DNA of 64,000 nt, from the NCBI RefSeq assembly GCF_030696885.1, contig NZ_JAUYRI010000027.1, positions 1 to 64,000 of the forward strand. Reading direction: 5' to 3'. The stretch comes from Thiobacillus sp. (lineage in GTDB: Bacteria > Pseudomonadota > Gammaproteobacteria > Burkholderiales > Thiobacillaceae). Below the pieces are notes generated by a model. It was given only the letters and a program-made list of their open reading frames with translations. It searched no databases and was not told the DNA's origin. The position numbers and the translations under genes are program-made. Of this stretch, positions 49,632 through 58,110 are shown one piece after another. Position 1 is the first letter of the stretch. Each line of letters begins with the position of its first letter.

Positions 49632-49647
49632 TGGCACAGACCCTGCT
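49632..49647 (+). promoter_or_regulatory. Candidate sigma-54 promoter of nasA
   Basis: TGGCACagacccTGCT; GG and GC at exact -24/-12 spacing. Confidence 0.5.
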
Positions 49648-49670
49648 GACAGACAGGGCGAGGAGCCATC

Positions 49671-52352
49671 ATGTCTGTCGTTTCATCTGTCTGCTGTTAT
49701 TGCGGCACCGGTTGCGGGGTGCTGATCGAGGCCGACGCCGGAAAAATCACCGGCGTGCGCGGCGATCCCGCGCACCCGGCCAACCGCGGCAAGCTGTGCA
49801 CCAAGGGTGCGGCGCTGGCGCTGTCGGCGCAGGCGTCCGGGCGTGCGCTCTATCCCGAGCTGCGCGCCGACCGCGCCTCGCCGCGGCGGCGGGTGAGCTG
49901 GGACGCCGCGCTCGACCACGCCGCCGAAAAATTCCGTACGGTCATCCTCGAGCACGGCCCTGATGCCGTCGCCTTCTATATTTCCGGCCAGCTCACCACC
50001 GAGGCGTATTACGTCTTCAACAAGCTCGCCAAGGGCCTGATCGGCACCAACAACGTCGACACCAATTCACGCCTGTGCATGTCGTCTGCGGTGGCCGGTT
50101 ACAAGGCCACCCTTGGCGCGGATTCGCCGCCGGGCTGTTACGACGATATCGATCATGCCGGCACGATCTTCATCGCCGGCTCCAACACGGCCTATGCGCA
50201 CCCGATCCTGTTCCGCCGCATCGAAGCGGCGAGGAAGGCCCATCCGGACCTCAAGCTGATCGTGGTCGACCCGCGCCGCACCGACACCGCCGACGAGGCA
50301 GACCTGCATCTGGCCATCCTGCCCGGCACTGACGTTGCGCTGTTCCACGCCATGCTCAACGTGATGCTGTGGGAGGAACTGATCGACCGCGCCGCCATCG
50401 CCGCTCACACCGAAGGCTGGGAGGCGCTGCGCGATCTGGTGCGCGACTACACCCCGGAGAAAGTTGCGCCGATCTGCGGCGTGGCGGCAGGCGATATCGT
50501 TCAGGCGGCGCGCTGGTTCGCCGCCGGGCCGACACTGTCGCTGTATTGCCAGGGGCTCAATCAATCCAGCTGCGGCGTCGATAAGAACGCCGCGCTGATC
50601 AACCTGCATCTGGCCAGTGGACAGATCGGCAAGCCCGGTGCCGCGCCGTTTTCGCTCACCGGCCAGCCCAATGCGATGGGCGGTCGCGAGGTCGGCGGGC
50701 TGGCCAACCTGCTGTCCGCCCACCGCGACATGAACAATCCCGAGCACCGCGCCGAAGTCGCGCGGCTGTGGGGGGTGGATGACGTGCCGGCGACGCCGGG
50801 CAAGACCGCGGTGGAAATGTTCGAGGCGGTGCGGCGTGGCGAGATCAAGGCGATCTGGATCGCCTGTACCAACCCCGCGCAGTCGATGCCCGACCAGAAT
50901 CTGGTGCAGCAAGCCCTGGAGGCCGCCGAATGCGTGGTGCTGCAGGAAGCGTTTGCCGACACCGAAACCGCGCCGTTTGCGGATCTGCTGCTGCCCGCGT
51001 CCAGCTGGGGCGAAACCGACGGCACCATGACCAATTCGGAGCGCTGCATCACGCGCGTTCACGCTGCCGTGCCACCCCCGGGCGAAGCACGCGCCGACTG
51101 GGCCATCGTCACCGACTTTGCGCAGCGTCTGATGCCCGACCTGGGTGCGCGCCTGTTCCCCTACACCAGCGCCGAAGCCGTGTTCAACGAGCACCGCGAA
51201 ACCACGCGCGGGCGCGATCTCGACATCACCGGTCTCTCCTATGCGCTGCTCGACCAGGCGCCGCAACAATGGCCGTTTCCCGAAGGCGCGGCCTCGGGCC
51301 AGGCGCGCCTGTATGCCGACGGCGTCTATCCGACCGCCAGCGGTCGCGCGCGCTTTCATGCCGCACCCTACCGACCGGTGGCGGAAGCGATCGACGCGCG
51401 TTTTCCGCTGCATCTCAACACCGGCCGCCTGCGCGACCAGTGGCATGCGATGAGCCGCACCGGCCGCGTGGCGCGGCTGTTCGCCCACGCCGACACGCCT
51501 GTGCTGAGCATGAACGCGCGCGACCTCGAGCTGCGGCGGTTGAACGCAGGCGACCTGGTCCGGGTGAAAAGTCGTCGCGGCGAAGTGGTCGTGGTGGCCG
51601 AGGCCAGCGACAGCGTGCGCCCCGGACAGTGTTTCCTGCCGATGCACTGGGGCGCGCGCTTCATGGGCGGGCGCGGCATCAATGCGCTGACCCTGCCGGC
51701 ATTCGACGCGGTGTCGAAGCAGCCCGAGCTCAAGCACGCTGCGGTGCAGGTGGCCAAGGCCGTGCTGCCCTGGCGCATGGCCGCGCTGGCGGTGGGCGAC
51801 GGGGCGAAAATGCTCGATGCCGTGCAGCCACTGCTGCGCGCCTGCGACTACGCCGCGGCGGGGCTGGCCGGGCGCGACCGCGATGTACTGACGCTGCGCC
51901 TCGCCCACACGCAGCCGCTGCCCGAATCGTTGTTGGCCGAACTCGACGCCGCGCTGGGGCTGGACGATCCGCTTGCTGTGATGCATTACGAAGACCGTCC
52001 ACGCGGCATATCCAAGCGCGTGCGGGTCGACGGCGGCACGGTGACCGCCGCGCGGCTGACCGGTGAGACCGCCGCCTTCGACTGGCTGCGCGACGTCATC
52101 GTCGATGGCATCGACGCCGCCTCGCTGCGCGCCTGGATGCTGGCACCGGTGGCGCGTCCGCCAGCAGGCGGGGCAGGGCGCGGACGCATTGTCTGTAATT
52201 GCTGGAACGTGGCCGAGCCCGACATCCTCGCTGCCATCACGGCCGGCGCCGACCTCGCCACGCTGCAGGCCACGCTCAAATGCGGCACTGAATGCGGTTC
52301 GTGCGTGCCGGAACTGAAACGCCTGATCGCAGGCAACCGGGCGGCGGCATGA
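49671..52352 (+). CDS. nasA: Assimilatory nitrate reductase catalytic subunit with C-terminal BFD-type [2Fe-2S] domain
   Basis: CCYCGTGCGV 4Fe-4S motif; molybdopterin motifs (NTNSRLCMSSAV, GSNTAYAHPI); C-terminal CNCWNVAEPDI...CGTECGSC. Confidence 0.93.
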   Translation: MSVVSSVCCYCGTGCGVLIEADAGKITGVRGDPAHPANRGKLCTKGAALALSAQASGRALYPELRADRASPRRRVSWDAALDHAAEKFRTVILEHGPDAVAFYISGQLTTEAYYVFNKLAKGLIGTNNVDTNSRLCMSSAVAGYKATLGADSPPGCYDDIDHAGTIFIAGSNTAYAHPILFRRIEAARKAHPDLKLIVVDPRRTDTADEADLHLAILPGTDVALFHAMLNVMLWEELIDRAAIAAHTEGWEALRDLVRDYTPEKVAPICGVAAGDIVQAARWFAAGPTLSLYCQGLNQSSCGVDKNAALINLHLASGQIGKPGAAPFSLTGQPNAMGGREVGGLANLLSAHRDMNNPEHRAEVARLWGVDDVPATPGKTAVEMFEAVRRGEIKAIWIACTNPAQSMPDQNLVQQALEAAECVVLQEAFADTETAPFADLLLPASSWGETDGTMTNSERCITRVHAAVPPPGEARADWAIVTDFAQRLMPDLGARLFPYTSAEAVFNEHRETTRGRDLDITGLSYALLDQAPQQWPFPEGAASGQARLYADGVYPTASGRARFHAAPYRPVAEAIDARFPLHLNTGRLRDQWHAMSRTGRVARLFAHADTPVLSMNARDLELRRLNAGDLVRVKSRRGEVVVVAEASDSVRPGQCFLPMHWGARFMGGRGINALTLPAFDAVSKQPELKHAAVQVAKAVLPWRMAALAVGDGAKMLDAVQPLLRACDYAAAGLAGRDRDVLTLRLAHTQPLPESLLAELDAALGLDDPLAVMHYEDRPRGISKRVRVDGGTVTAARLTGETAAFDWLRDVIVDGIDAASLRAWMLAPVARPPAGGAGRGRIVCNCWNVAEPDILAAITAGADLATLQATLKCGTECGSCVPELKRLIAGNRAAA

Positions 52353-52416
52353 TGAGCCAACGCAATTCCCGTCATTGCGAGTACCCAAGCTTCGCATCCT
52401 TCGCGGATACAAAACC

Positions 52417-53382
52417 ATGAGCTACGCGACCCTGATCCGCCAGATCGAAGCCGGCGAGGACCTGAGTTTCACCGAGTCGCGCGCATTGGGGGCGGCCCTG
52501 CTCGACGGCGGCGTGCCGGAACTGGAGACGGCGGCCTTCCTGGTCGCCTTCAATCAGCACAACCCGGGGCTCGATGCCTGGCTCGGCCTGCACGCGGCAT
52601 TGGCCGAGCGACTGCCCGAATTCGGGGTGCCGTCGGGCCCGTTTCGTACCGTGGTGCTGCCCACCTATCACGGTGTACGTGGGTTTCCGCACCTGACGCC
52701 GCTTTTGGCCCTGCTGCTCAAAAGCTTTGGCATTCCGGTGCTGATCCATGGCGTGCTCGAAGGCGGCGGCGGCACGGCAGCAGCCTACGTGCTACGCGAG
52801 CTCGGCATCATGCCGTGCAGCACCGCGGCGCAGGTCAATGCGGCATTGCTGGATGAGGGCGTCGCATTTGCGCCGGTGGCGCTGTTGAGTCCCGGCCTGG
52901 CGTCGCTGCTGGCGCTGCGTTCGCGACTCGGCATCGACGGCTGGGTGACGCGGTTGGCGATGCTGGCCGACGTGGCGGGCGCGCACTCGGTACGGGTGAC
53001 GCCGGTGCCGACGGCCGCTGACCTGCCTGGCGTGCGCAGCGTGCTGGAAGCGCTGGGCGGGCACGCCCTGCTGCTGCAGGGCTGCGAGGGCGAAGCGTTT
53101 GCCGACCCGTTGCAGCGGCCCGAGATGGTGCTGGTACAGGACGGGCAGTCCCTGCCGGTGTACGAGGCACAATCGACGCCGTCGGTGCAGGCCAATCTGC
53201 CCGAGGGGGATGCGCGTGCGACCGGCGCCTGGATCGACAGGGTGATGCGCGAGCAGTTGCCGCTGCCGTTGCCGATCCGCAATCAGCTGGCGGTGTGCCT
53301 CTTTGCAGCGGGCTATACCGAGGACCTCAACCAGGCGCGCGCAATCACGGCCATCAATGGTTTCGGGCGGGCGGCCGCGTAG
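52417..53382 (+). CDS. ybiB: YbiB/TrpD2-like glycosyltransferase/phosphoribosyltransferase-fold protein
   Basis: IRQIEAGEDLSFTESRALGAALLDGGVPELETAAFLVAF...GVRGFPHLTPLLALLLKSFGIPVLIHG. Confidence 0.8.
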   Translation: MSYATLIRQIEAGEDLSFTESRALGAALLDGGVPELETAAFLVAFNQHNPGLDAWLGLHAALAERLPEFGVPSGPFRTVVLPTYHGVRGFPHLTPLLALLLKSFGIPVLIHGVLEGGGGTAAAYVLRELGIMPCSTAAQVNAALLDEGVAFAPVALLSPGLASLLALRSRLGIDGWVTRLAMLADVAGAHSVRVTPVPTAADLPGVRSVLEALGGHALLLQGCEGEAFADPLQRPEMVLVQDGQSLPVYEAQSTPSVQANLPEGDARATGAWIDRVMREQLPLPLPIRNQLAVCLFAAGYTEDLNQARAITAINGFGRAAA

Positions 53383-53385
53383 ACG

Positions 53386-53421
53386 TGGTGCACGCGCTGC
53401 GGTTTGGCACTGCGTTGGTGC
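53386..53421 (+). promoter_or_regulatory. Candidate pair of NtrC sites upstream of nirB
   Basis: TGGTGC half-sites at 53386-53391 and 53416-53421, 30 bp apart; the second lies in GCACTGCGTTGGTGC (53407-53421). Confidence 0.5.
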
Positions 53422-53497
53422 ATGGCGCCTCGCGCCGATCCCGATGGCCCGAAAAGAATCCCTGTTAAAACAATACCGTTTGCGTGCCCAGCCCGCA

Positions 53498-53513
53498 TGG
53501 CATAGCGATTGCT
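53498..53513 (+). promoter_or_regulatory. Candidate sigma-54 promoter of nirBD
   Basis: TGGCATagcgaTTGCT, near-consensus TGGCAC-N5-TTGCW. Confidence 0.7.
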
Positions 53514-53588
53514 AGGTGTAGGGCAGGTAGACCGAATGCAACGGCGTATCTCGGTCATCACTTTTGATTTTTCGTTTGGAGTGGTGAG

Positions 53589-56045
53589 ATGGATATGAGT
53601 ACGCCGATGGGACAGGGTCCCAAAATGAAACTCGTGATGGTCGGCAACGGCATGGCCGGAGTGCGCACGCTGGAAGAGCTGCTGAAGCTGGCGCCCGACC
53701 TCTACGACATCACCGTGTTTGGCGCCGAGCCGCACCCCAACTACAACCGGATTCTGCTCTCCCCGGTGCTCGCCGGCGAGCAGACGGTCGACGACATCGT
53801 GCTGAACCCGCTCGACTGGTACAACCAAAACAACATCACGCTGCACCTGGGCAAGAAGGTGGTGAAGATCGACCGCACCGCGCGCGCGGTCGAAGCCGAC
53901 GACGGCACCCGCGCCGGCTACGACCGCCTGCTGCTTGCCACCGGCTCCAATCCCTTCATCCTGCCGGTGCCCGGCGCCGACCTGCCTGGTGTCATCAGCT
54001 TTCGCGACATTGCCGACGTCGACGCGATGATCCGCGCTTCCAGCCAGTATCGTCATGCCGTCGTCATCGGCGGTGGCCTGTTGGGTCTCGAAGCCGCCAA
54101 TGGCCTGATGAAGCGCGGCATGGACGTGACCGTCGTGCACATCGGTCCGTGGCTGATGGAGCGCCAGCTCGATGAACCGGCCGCGCGCCTGCTGCAGAAG
54201 AGCCTGGAAGAAAAAGGCATGAAGTTTCTGCTTCAGAAGCAGACGGCCGAGTTGGTTAAGGGCGAGTCCGGAAGGGTGTGTTCGATCAAGTTCAAGGACG
54301 GCGACAGCGCGCCGGCCGATCTGGTCGTGATGGCCGTGGGCATCCGTCCCAACACCGAACTCGCCGAATCATCGGGCCTGCACTGCAACCGCGGCATCGT
54401 CGTCAACGACACGATGCAGACCTTCGACCCGCGCATCTACTCGATTGGTGAGTGCGCCGCGCACCGCGGCATCGCCTACGGTCTGGTTGCGCCGCTGTTC
54501 GAGCAGGCCAAGGTGTGCGCCAACCATCTCGCACACTACGGCATCGGCCGTTATCAGGGCTCGATCACCTCGACCAAGCTCAAGGTCACCGGCATCGATC
54601 TCTTCTCGGCCGGCGATTTCATCGGCGGCGAAGGCACCGAGGCGATCCTCTATTCCGACCCCATCGGCGGTGTCTACAAAAAGCTCGTCATCAAGGACAA
54701 CAAGCTGGTCGGCGGCGTGATGTACGGCGACACCGTCGACGGCGCCTGGTATTTCTCACTGCTGCGCGACGGCAAGGACGTGTCCGAGCTGCGCGACCAC
54801 CTGATGTTCGGCCAGGACCATTGCGGCAACCTCGGCCACCAGGGCATCAACAAGGCCGCGACCATGACCGACGACATGGAAGTGTGCGGCTGCAATGGCG
54901 TATGCAAGGGCGACATCGTCAAGGCGATCCGCGAGAAGGGCCTGTTCACGCTGGAAGATGTGCGCAAGCACACCAAGGCCTCGAGCTCTTGCGGATCGTG
55001 CACGGGTCTGGTCGAACAGATCCTGGCGGTCACCGCGGGCGGCGATTATTCCGCCACGCCGAAGACGAAATCTATGTGCGGCTGCACCGACCACACCCAC
55101 GAAGCGGTACGCGAAGCAATCCGCCAGAACAAGTTCCTGACGATTCCGCAAGTCATGACCTTCATGGAATGGCGCACCCCAAACGGCTGCGCAAGCTGCC
55201 GCCCGGCGCTGAATTACTACCTGATCTCCACCTGGCCGGGCGAGGCGGAGGACGATCCGCAGTCGCGCTTCATCAACGAGCGCGCCCACGCCAACATTCA
55301 GAAAGACGGCACCTATTCGGTGATCCCGCGCATGTGGGGCGGGCAGACCACGCCGTCCGAGTTGCGCCGCATCGCCGACGTCGCCGACAAATACGCGATC
55401 CCGTCGGTCAAGGTCACCGGCGGTCAGCGCATCGATCTCTTGGGCGTGAAGAAGGAAGACCTGCCGGGCGTATGGGCCGACCTCGACATGCCGTCGGGCC
55501 ACGCCTATGGCAAGGCGCTGCGTACGGTGAAAACCTGCGTCGGCTCGGAGTGGTGCCGCTTCGGCACCCAGGATTCGACCCAGATGGGCATTGACCTGGA
55601 GAAGGTGTTCTTCAAGATGTGGGCGCCGCACAAGGTCAAGCTCGCGGTATCCGGCTGCCCAAGGAACTGCGCCGAAGTCGCGATCAAGGACGTCGGCATC
55701 ATCGGCGTCGATTCCGGCTGGGAAATCTACGTCGGCGGTAACGGCGGCATCAAGACCGAGGTCGCGCAGTTCCTGGTCAAGGTGAAAACCCCCGACGAGG
55801 TGCTCGAATACTCCGGCGCCTTCCTGCAGCTGTATCGCGAAGAGGCGCGCTACCTCGACCGCACCGTGCATTACCTCGAGCGCGTCGGCCTCGACTATGT
55901 GAAGAAGAAAATCCTCGACGACAACGAAGGCCGGCATGCGCTGTACGAGCGCCTGCTGTTCGCCCTGTCGGTCGAACGCGACCCCTGGGTCGAGCGCGCC
56001 AAGGAAGGCAAGCTCAAGCACGAATTCGAAACCGTCGCCGCATAA
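53589..56045 (+). CDS. nirB: Nitrite reductase (NAD(P)H) large subunit
   Basis: FAD/NAD domains, BFD-type CGCNGVCKGDIV...CGSCTG, siroheme/4Fe-4S site GSEWCRFGTQDST...SGCPRNCAE. Confidence 0.97.
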   Translation: MDMSTPMGQGPKMKLVMVGNGMAGVRTLEELLKLAPDLYDITVFGAEPHPNYNRILLSPVLAGEQTVDDIVLNPLDWYNQNNITLHLGKKVVKIDRTARAVEADDGTRAGYDRLLLATGSNPFILPVPGADLPGVISFRDIADVDAMIRASSQYRHAVVIGGGLLGLEAANGLMKRGMDVTVVHIGPWLMERQLDEPAARLLQKSLEEKGMKFLLQKQTAELVKGESGRVCSIKFKDGDSAPADLVVMAVGIRPNTELAESSGLHCNRGIVVNDTMQTFDPRIYSIGECAAHRGIAYGLVAPLFEQAKVCANHLAHYGIGRYQGSITSTKLKVTGIDLFSAGDFIGGEGTEAILYSDPIGGVYKKLVIKDNKLVGGVMYGDTVDGAWYFSLLRDGKDVSELRDHLMFGQDHCGNLGHQGINKAATMTDDMEVCGCNGVCKGDIVKAIREKGLFTLEDVRKHTKASSSCGSCTGLVEQILAVTAGGDYSATPKTKSMCGCTDHTHEAVREAIRQNKFLTIPQVMTFMEWRTPNGCASCRPALNYYLISTWPGEAEDDPQSRFINERAHANIQKDGTYSVIPRMWGGQTTPSELRRIADVADKYAIPSVKVTGGQRIDLLGVKKEDLPGVWADLDMPSGHAYGKALRTVKTCVGSEWCRFGTQDSTQMGIDLEKVFFKMWAPHKVKLAVSGCPRNCAEVAIKDVGIIGVDSGWEIYVGGNGGIKTEVAQFLVKVKTPDEVLEYSGAFLQLYREEARYLDRTVHYLERVGLDYVKKKILDDNEGRHALYERLLFALSVERDPWVERAKEGKLKHEFETVAA

Positions 56046-56054
56046 GGAGCCGAC

Positions 56055-56387
56055 ATGAACCAATGGACCGACATCCTGGACCTGAACGACATCCCCAAAC
56101 TCGGCGCCCGCGTGGTGCGCCACGGCAACCTCGACATCGCGGTGTTCCGCACCGCAGACGATGAAGTCTTCGCGCTGGAAGACCGTTGCCCGCACAAGGG
56201 CGGGCCGCTGTCGCAGGGCATCGTGCACGGCAAAAAGGTGACCTGCCCAATGCACAACTGGAACATCGAGCTTGATTCCGGCTGCGCCATCGCGCCGGAC
56301 CAGGGCTGTGCACGGGAATTTCCCGTCAAGCTCGAAGGCGGGCGCGTGTGGCTGGATCTGTCGACGCTGGCGCGAGTCGCCGCCTGA
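56055..56387 (+). CDS. nirD: Nitrite reductase (NAD(P)H) small subunit, Rieske-type
   Basis: EDRCPHKGGPLSQGIVHGKKVTCPMHNWNI. Confidence 0.96.
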   Translation: MNQWTDILDLNDIPKLGARVVRHGNLDIAVFRTADDEVFALEDRCPHKGGPLSQGIVHGKKVTCPMHNWNIELDSGCAIAPDQGCAREFPVKLEGGRVWLDLSTLARVAA

Positions 56388-56503
56388 GCTGCGCCTAACC
56401 CGCCGCTCAAGAGGAACGCTTCGCCGGCAAGCGGGCTTCGTGCTCCTGAGATAGCACCTTGGACGAGTGGGGGTAGGGCTTTTAGGAAAGGAGATTGGCC
56501 GTA

Positions 56504-57565
56504 ATGTCCTCAAACCATAAAAACGTTACGCCGGAACGGATCAACGTATTGTCGGATAGCATCCAGAAAAAGCTGGCCAAGTCCCTGAGTGAAATCAACC
56601 AGATCAATATGCAGGCGCACTTGCTGTCGTTGAACGCGCAGGTGGAAGCGGCGCGGGCGGGGGAGGCGGGGCGTTCGTTCGCGGTGGTGGCGATATCGAT
56701 GCGGGATTTGTCGGAGGAGACGAAGAGCGCCGCCGACTGGTTGGCGAGCGAAGTGCAGCATGACATCGGAGAGCTGTCGCATATCAGCAAGCAGCTGGCG
56801 ACCGATGTGCGCGGCCAGAGGCTTTCTGACCTGGCATTCAACAACATCGATTTGATCGACCGCAACCTCTACGAGCGCTCGTGTGACGTGCGTTGGTGGG
56901 CAACGGATCCGAGCATGACGGCGGCGTGCAAGGCGCCGGACAACGCGGAACTGGCGAAACATGCCTCAAAGCGGATGGGCGTGATCTTGAACGCGTACAC
57001 GGTTTATTTCGATTTGGTTTTGTGTGCGCCGGACGGCAGGATCATCGCCAACGGGCGTCCGGGAGAGTTCCGGACGGTGGGAATGCAGGTCGCTCAGTGC
57101 CGGTGGTTCAAGGAGGCCTTGGCCACACGGTCGGGAGATGAATTCGGGTTCGAAACGGCGCACGCGACGCCGCTGGTCAACGGGCAGCGGATCTTGGCGT
57201 ATTCCTGCGCGGTACGTGAAGGCGGCGAGAGCCACGGAAACATCGTGGGAGTGCTGGGCATCCTGTTCCGCTGGGATGCCCTGGCGCAGACAGTGGTGAG
57301 CAATACGCCGCTGCTGGAGAGCGAGAAGTCCAGCACGCGCGTGATGATCGTGGACAAGACGGGATTCGTGCTGGCCGACACGGGCGACGGGACGTTGCGG
57401 GACCGGCTGGATTTCAAGGGCATGAATGCGCTGTTCGAGCAGAAGAAGGGCTTTGTATTGACTGACTACAAAGGCGGCCCGGCGATGGTGGCCCACGCGT
57501 TTTCGCGAGGATTCGAAACGTATTCGACGGGCTGGCATTCCGTGATCGTCCAGAGCTTGCGGTAG
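56504..57565 (+). CDS. Soluble chemoreceptor-like protein: N-terminal MCP signalling tip plus C-terminal Cache-like domain
   Basis: INQINMQAHLLSLNAQVEAARAGEAGRSFAVVAISMRDLSEET (MCP tip) then LYERSCDVRWWATDP...VYFDLVLCAPDGRIIANGRPGEF; no obvious TM segment. Confidence 0.85.
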   Translation: MSSNHKNVTPERINVLSDSIQKKLAKSLSEINQINMQAHLLSLNAQVEAARAGEAGRSFAVVAISMRDLSEETKSAADWLASEVQHDIGELSHISKQLATDVRGQRLSDLAFNNIDLIDRNLYERSCDVRWWATDPSMTAACKAPDNAELAKHASKRMGVILNAYTVYFDLVLCAPDGRIIANGRPGEFRTVGMQVAQCRWFKEALATRSGDEFGFETAHATPLVNGQRILAYSCAVREGGESHGNIVGVLGILFRWDALAQTVVSNTPLLESEKSSTRVMIVDKTGFVLADTGDGTLRDRLDFKGMNALFEQKKGFVLTDYKGGPAMVAHAFSRGFETYSTGWHSVIVQSLR

Positions 57566-57715
57566 CAGTGTAGGTCCGGGGGAGCGCTTTCATGTTGGTG
57601 GGTTAAACATGGGAGGGAGAGACGAAGGCGTCGAAGACTGATCGGCGCCGCACGCGGCGGCCAAGCGAACGGCTCGGCTACACTGCACGCATCGCGATCT
57701 CGCCCAATCACCCAT

Positions 57716-57890
57716 GATGCCCGTCGACGATGCGCTGTGCCTGCTCGGTGCGCGCTTCCTCGAATCGAGCGGCTTCGCGATCGAGCGCGTGGCGTTCGCC
57801 CATTACCCCTACCGGCCCGGCCTGCGCGGCGCGCTGGCGCACGTCGTGTTCGCCGTGCTGCCGCGTTGCTTCCGCCGCGTCCAGGTATCA
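57716..57890 (+). pseudogene. Possible truncated/degenerate ORF
   Basis: MMPVDDALCLLGARFLESSGFAIERVAFAHYPYRPGLRGALAHVVFAVLPRC looks protein-like, then degenerates. Confidence 0.3.
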
Positions 57891-58110
57891 CCGTGCGACC
57901 GGGGCCGGGGCTGTCGCCACGGGCCTGAGTGCGGCCGCACCAGCGTGGTGCGACACTTCACGCGCGCGCCCCACGTTCGTCCACGGTGCCCCCCTGGTTA
58001 CACCGCGTTGCCGGACACATGCTTGATTCCAATAGGGTTTCGTTTCCTGGCATGACTAATGCACTAAGCTGGATACGGGCATGGCGTGCGCCCGAAAAAC
58101 GGAGACTGGC

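Noticed and set aside
48006-49637. 543-aa minus-strand ORF opposite the GGDEF protein
   Set aside because: Antisense shadow; PAS and GGDEF motifs are on the plus strand.
50067-52418. 783-aa minus-strand ORF opposite nasA
   Set aside because: Antisense shadow of a bona fide molybdopterin oxidoreductase.
54756-56513. 585-aa minus-strand ORF opposite nirBD
   Set aside because: Antisense shadow; nirB and nirD motifs are clear on the plus strand.
57138-57152. tRNA-like GGTTCGAAA T-loop sequence
   Set aside because: Lies inside the MCP/Cache coding frame with no cloverleaf; no tRNA found in the window.
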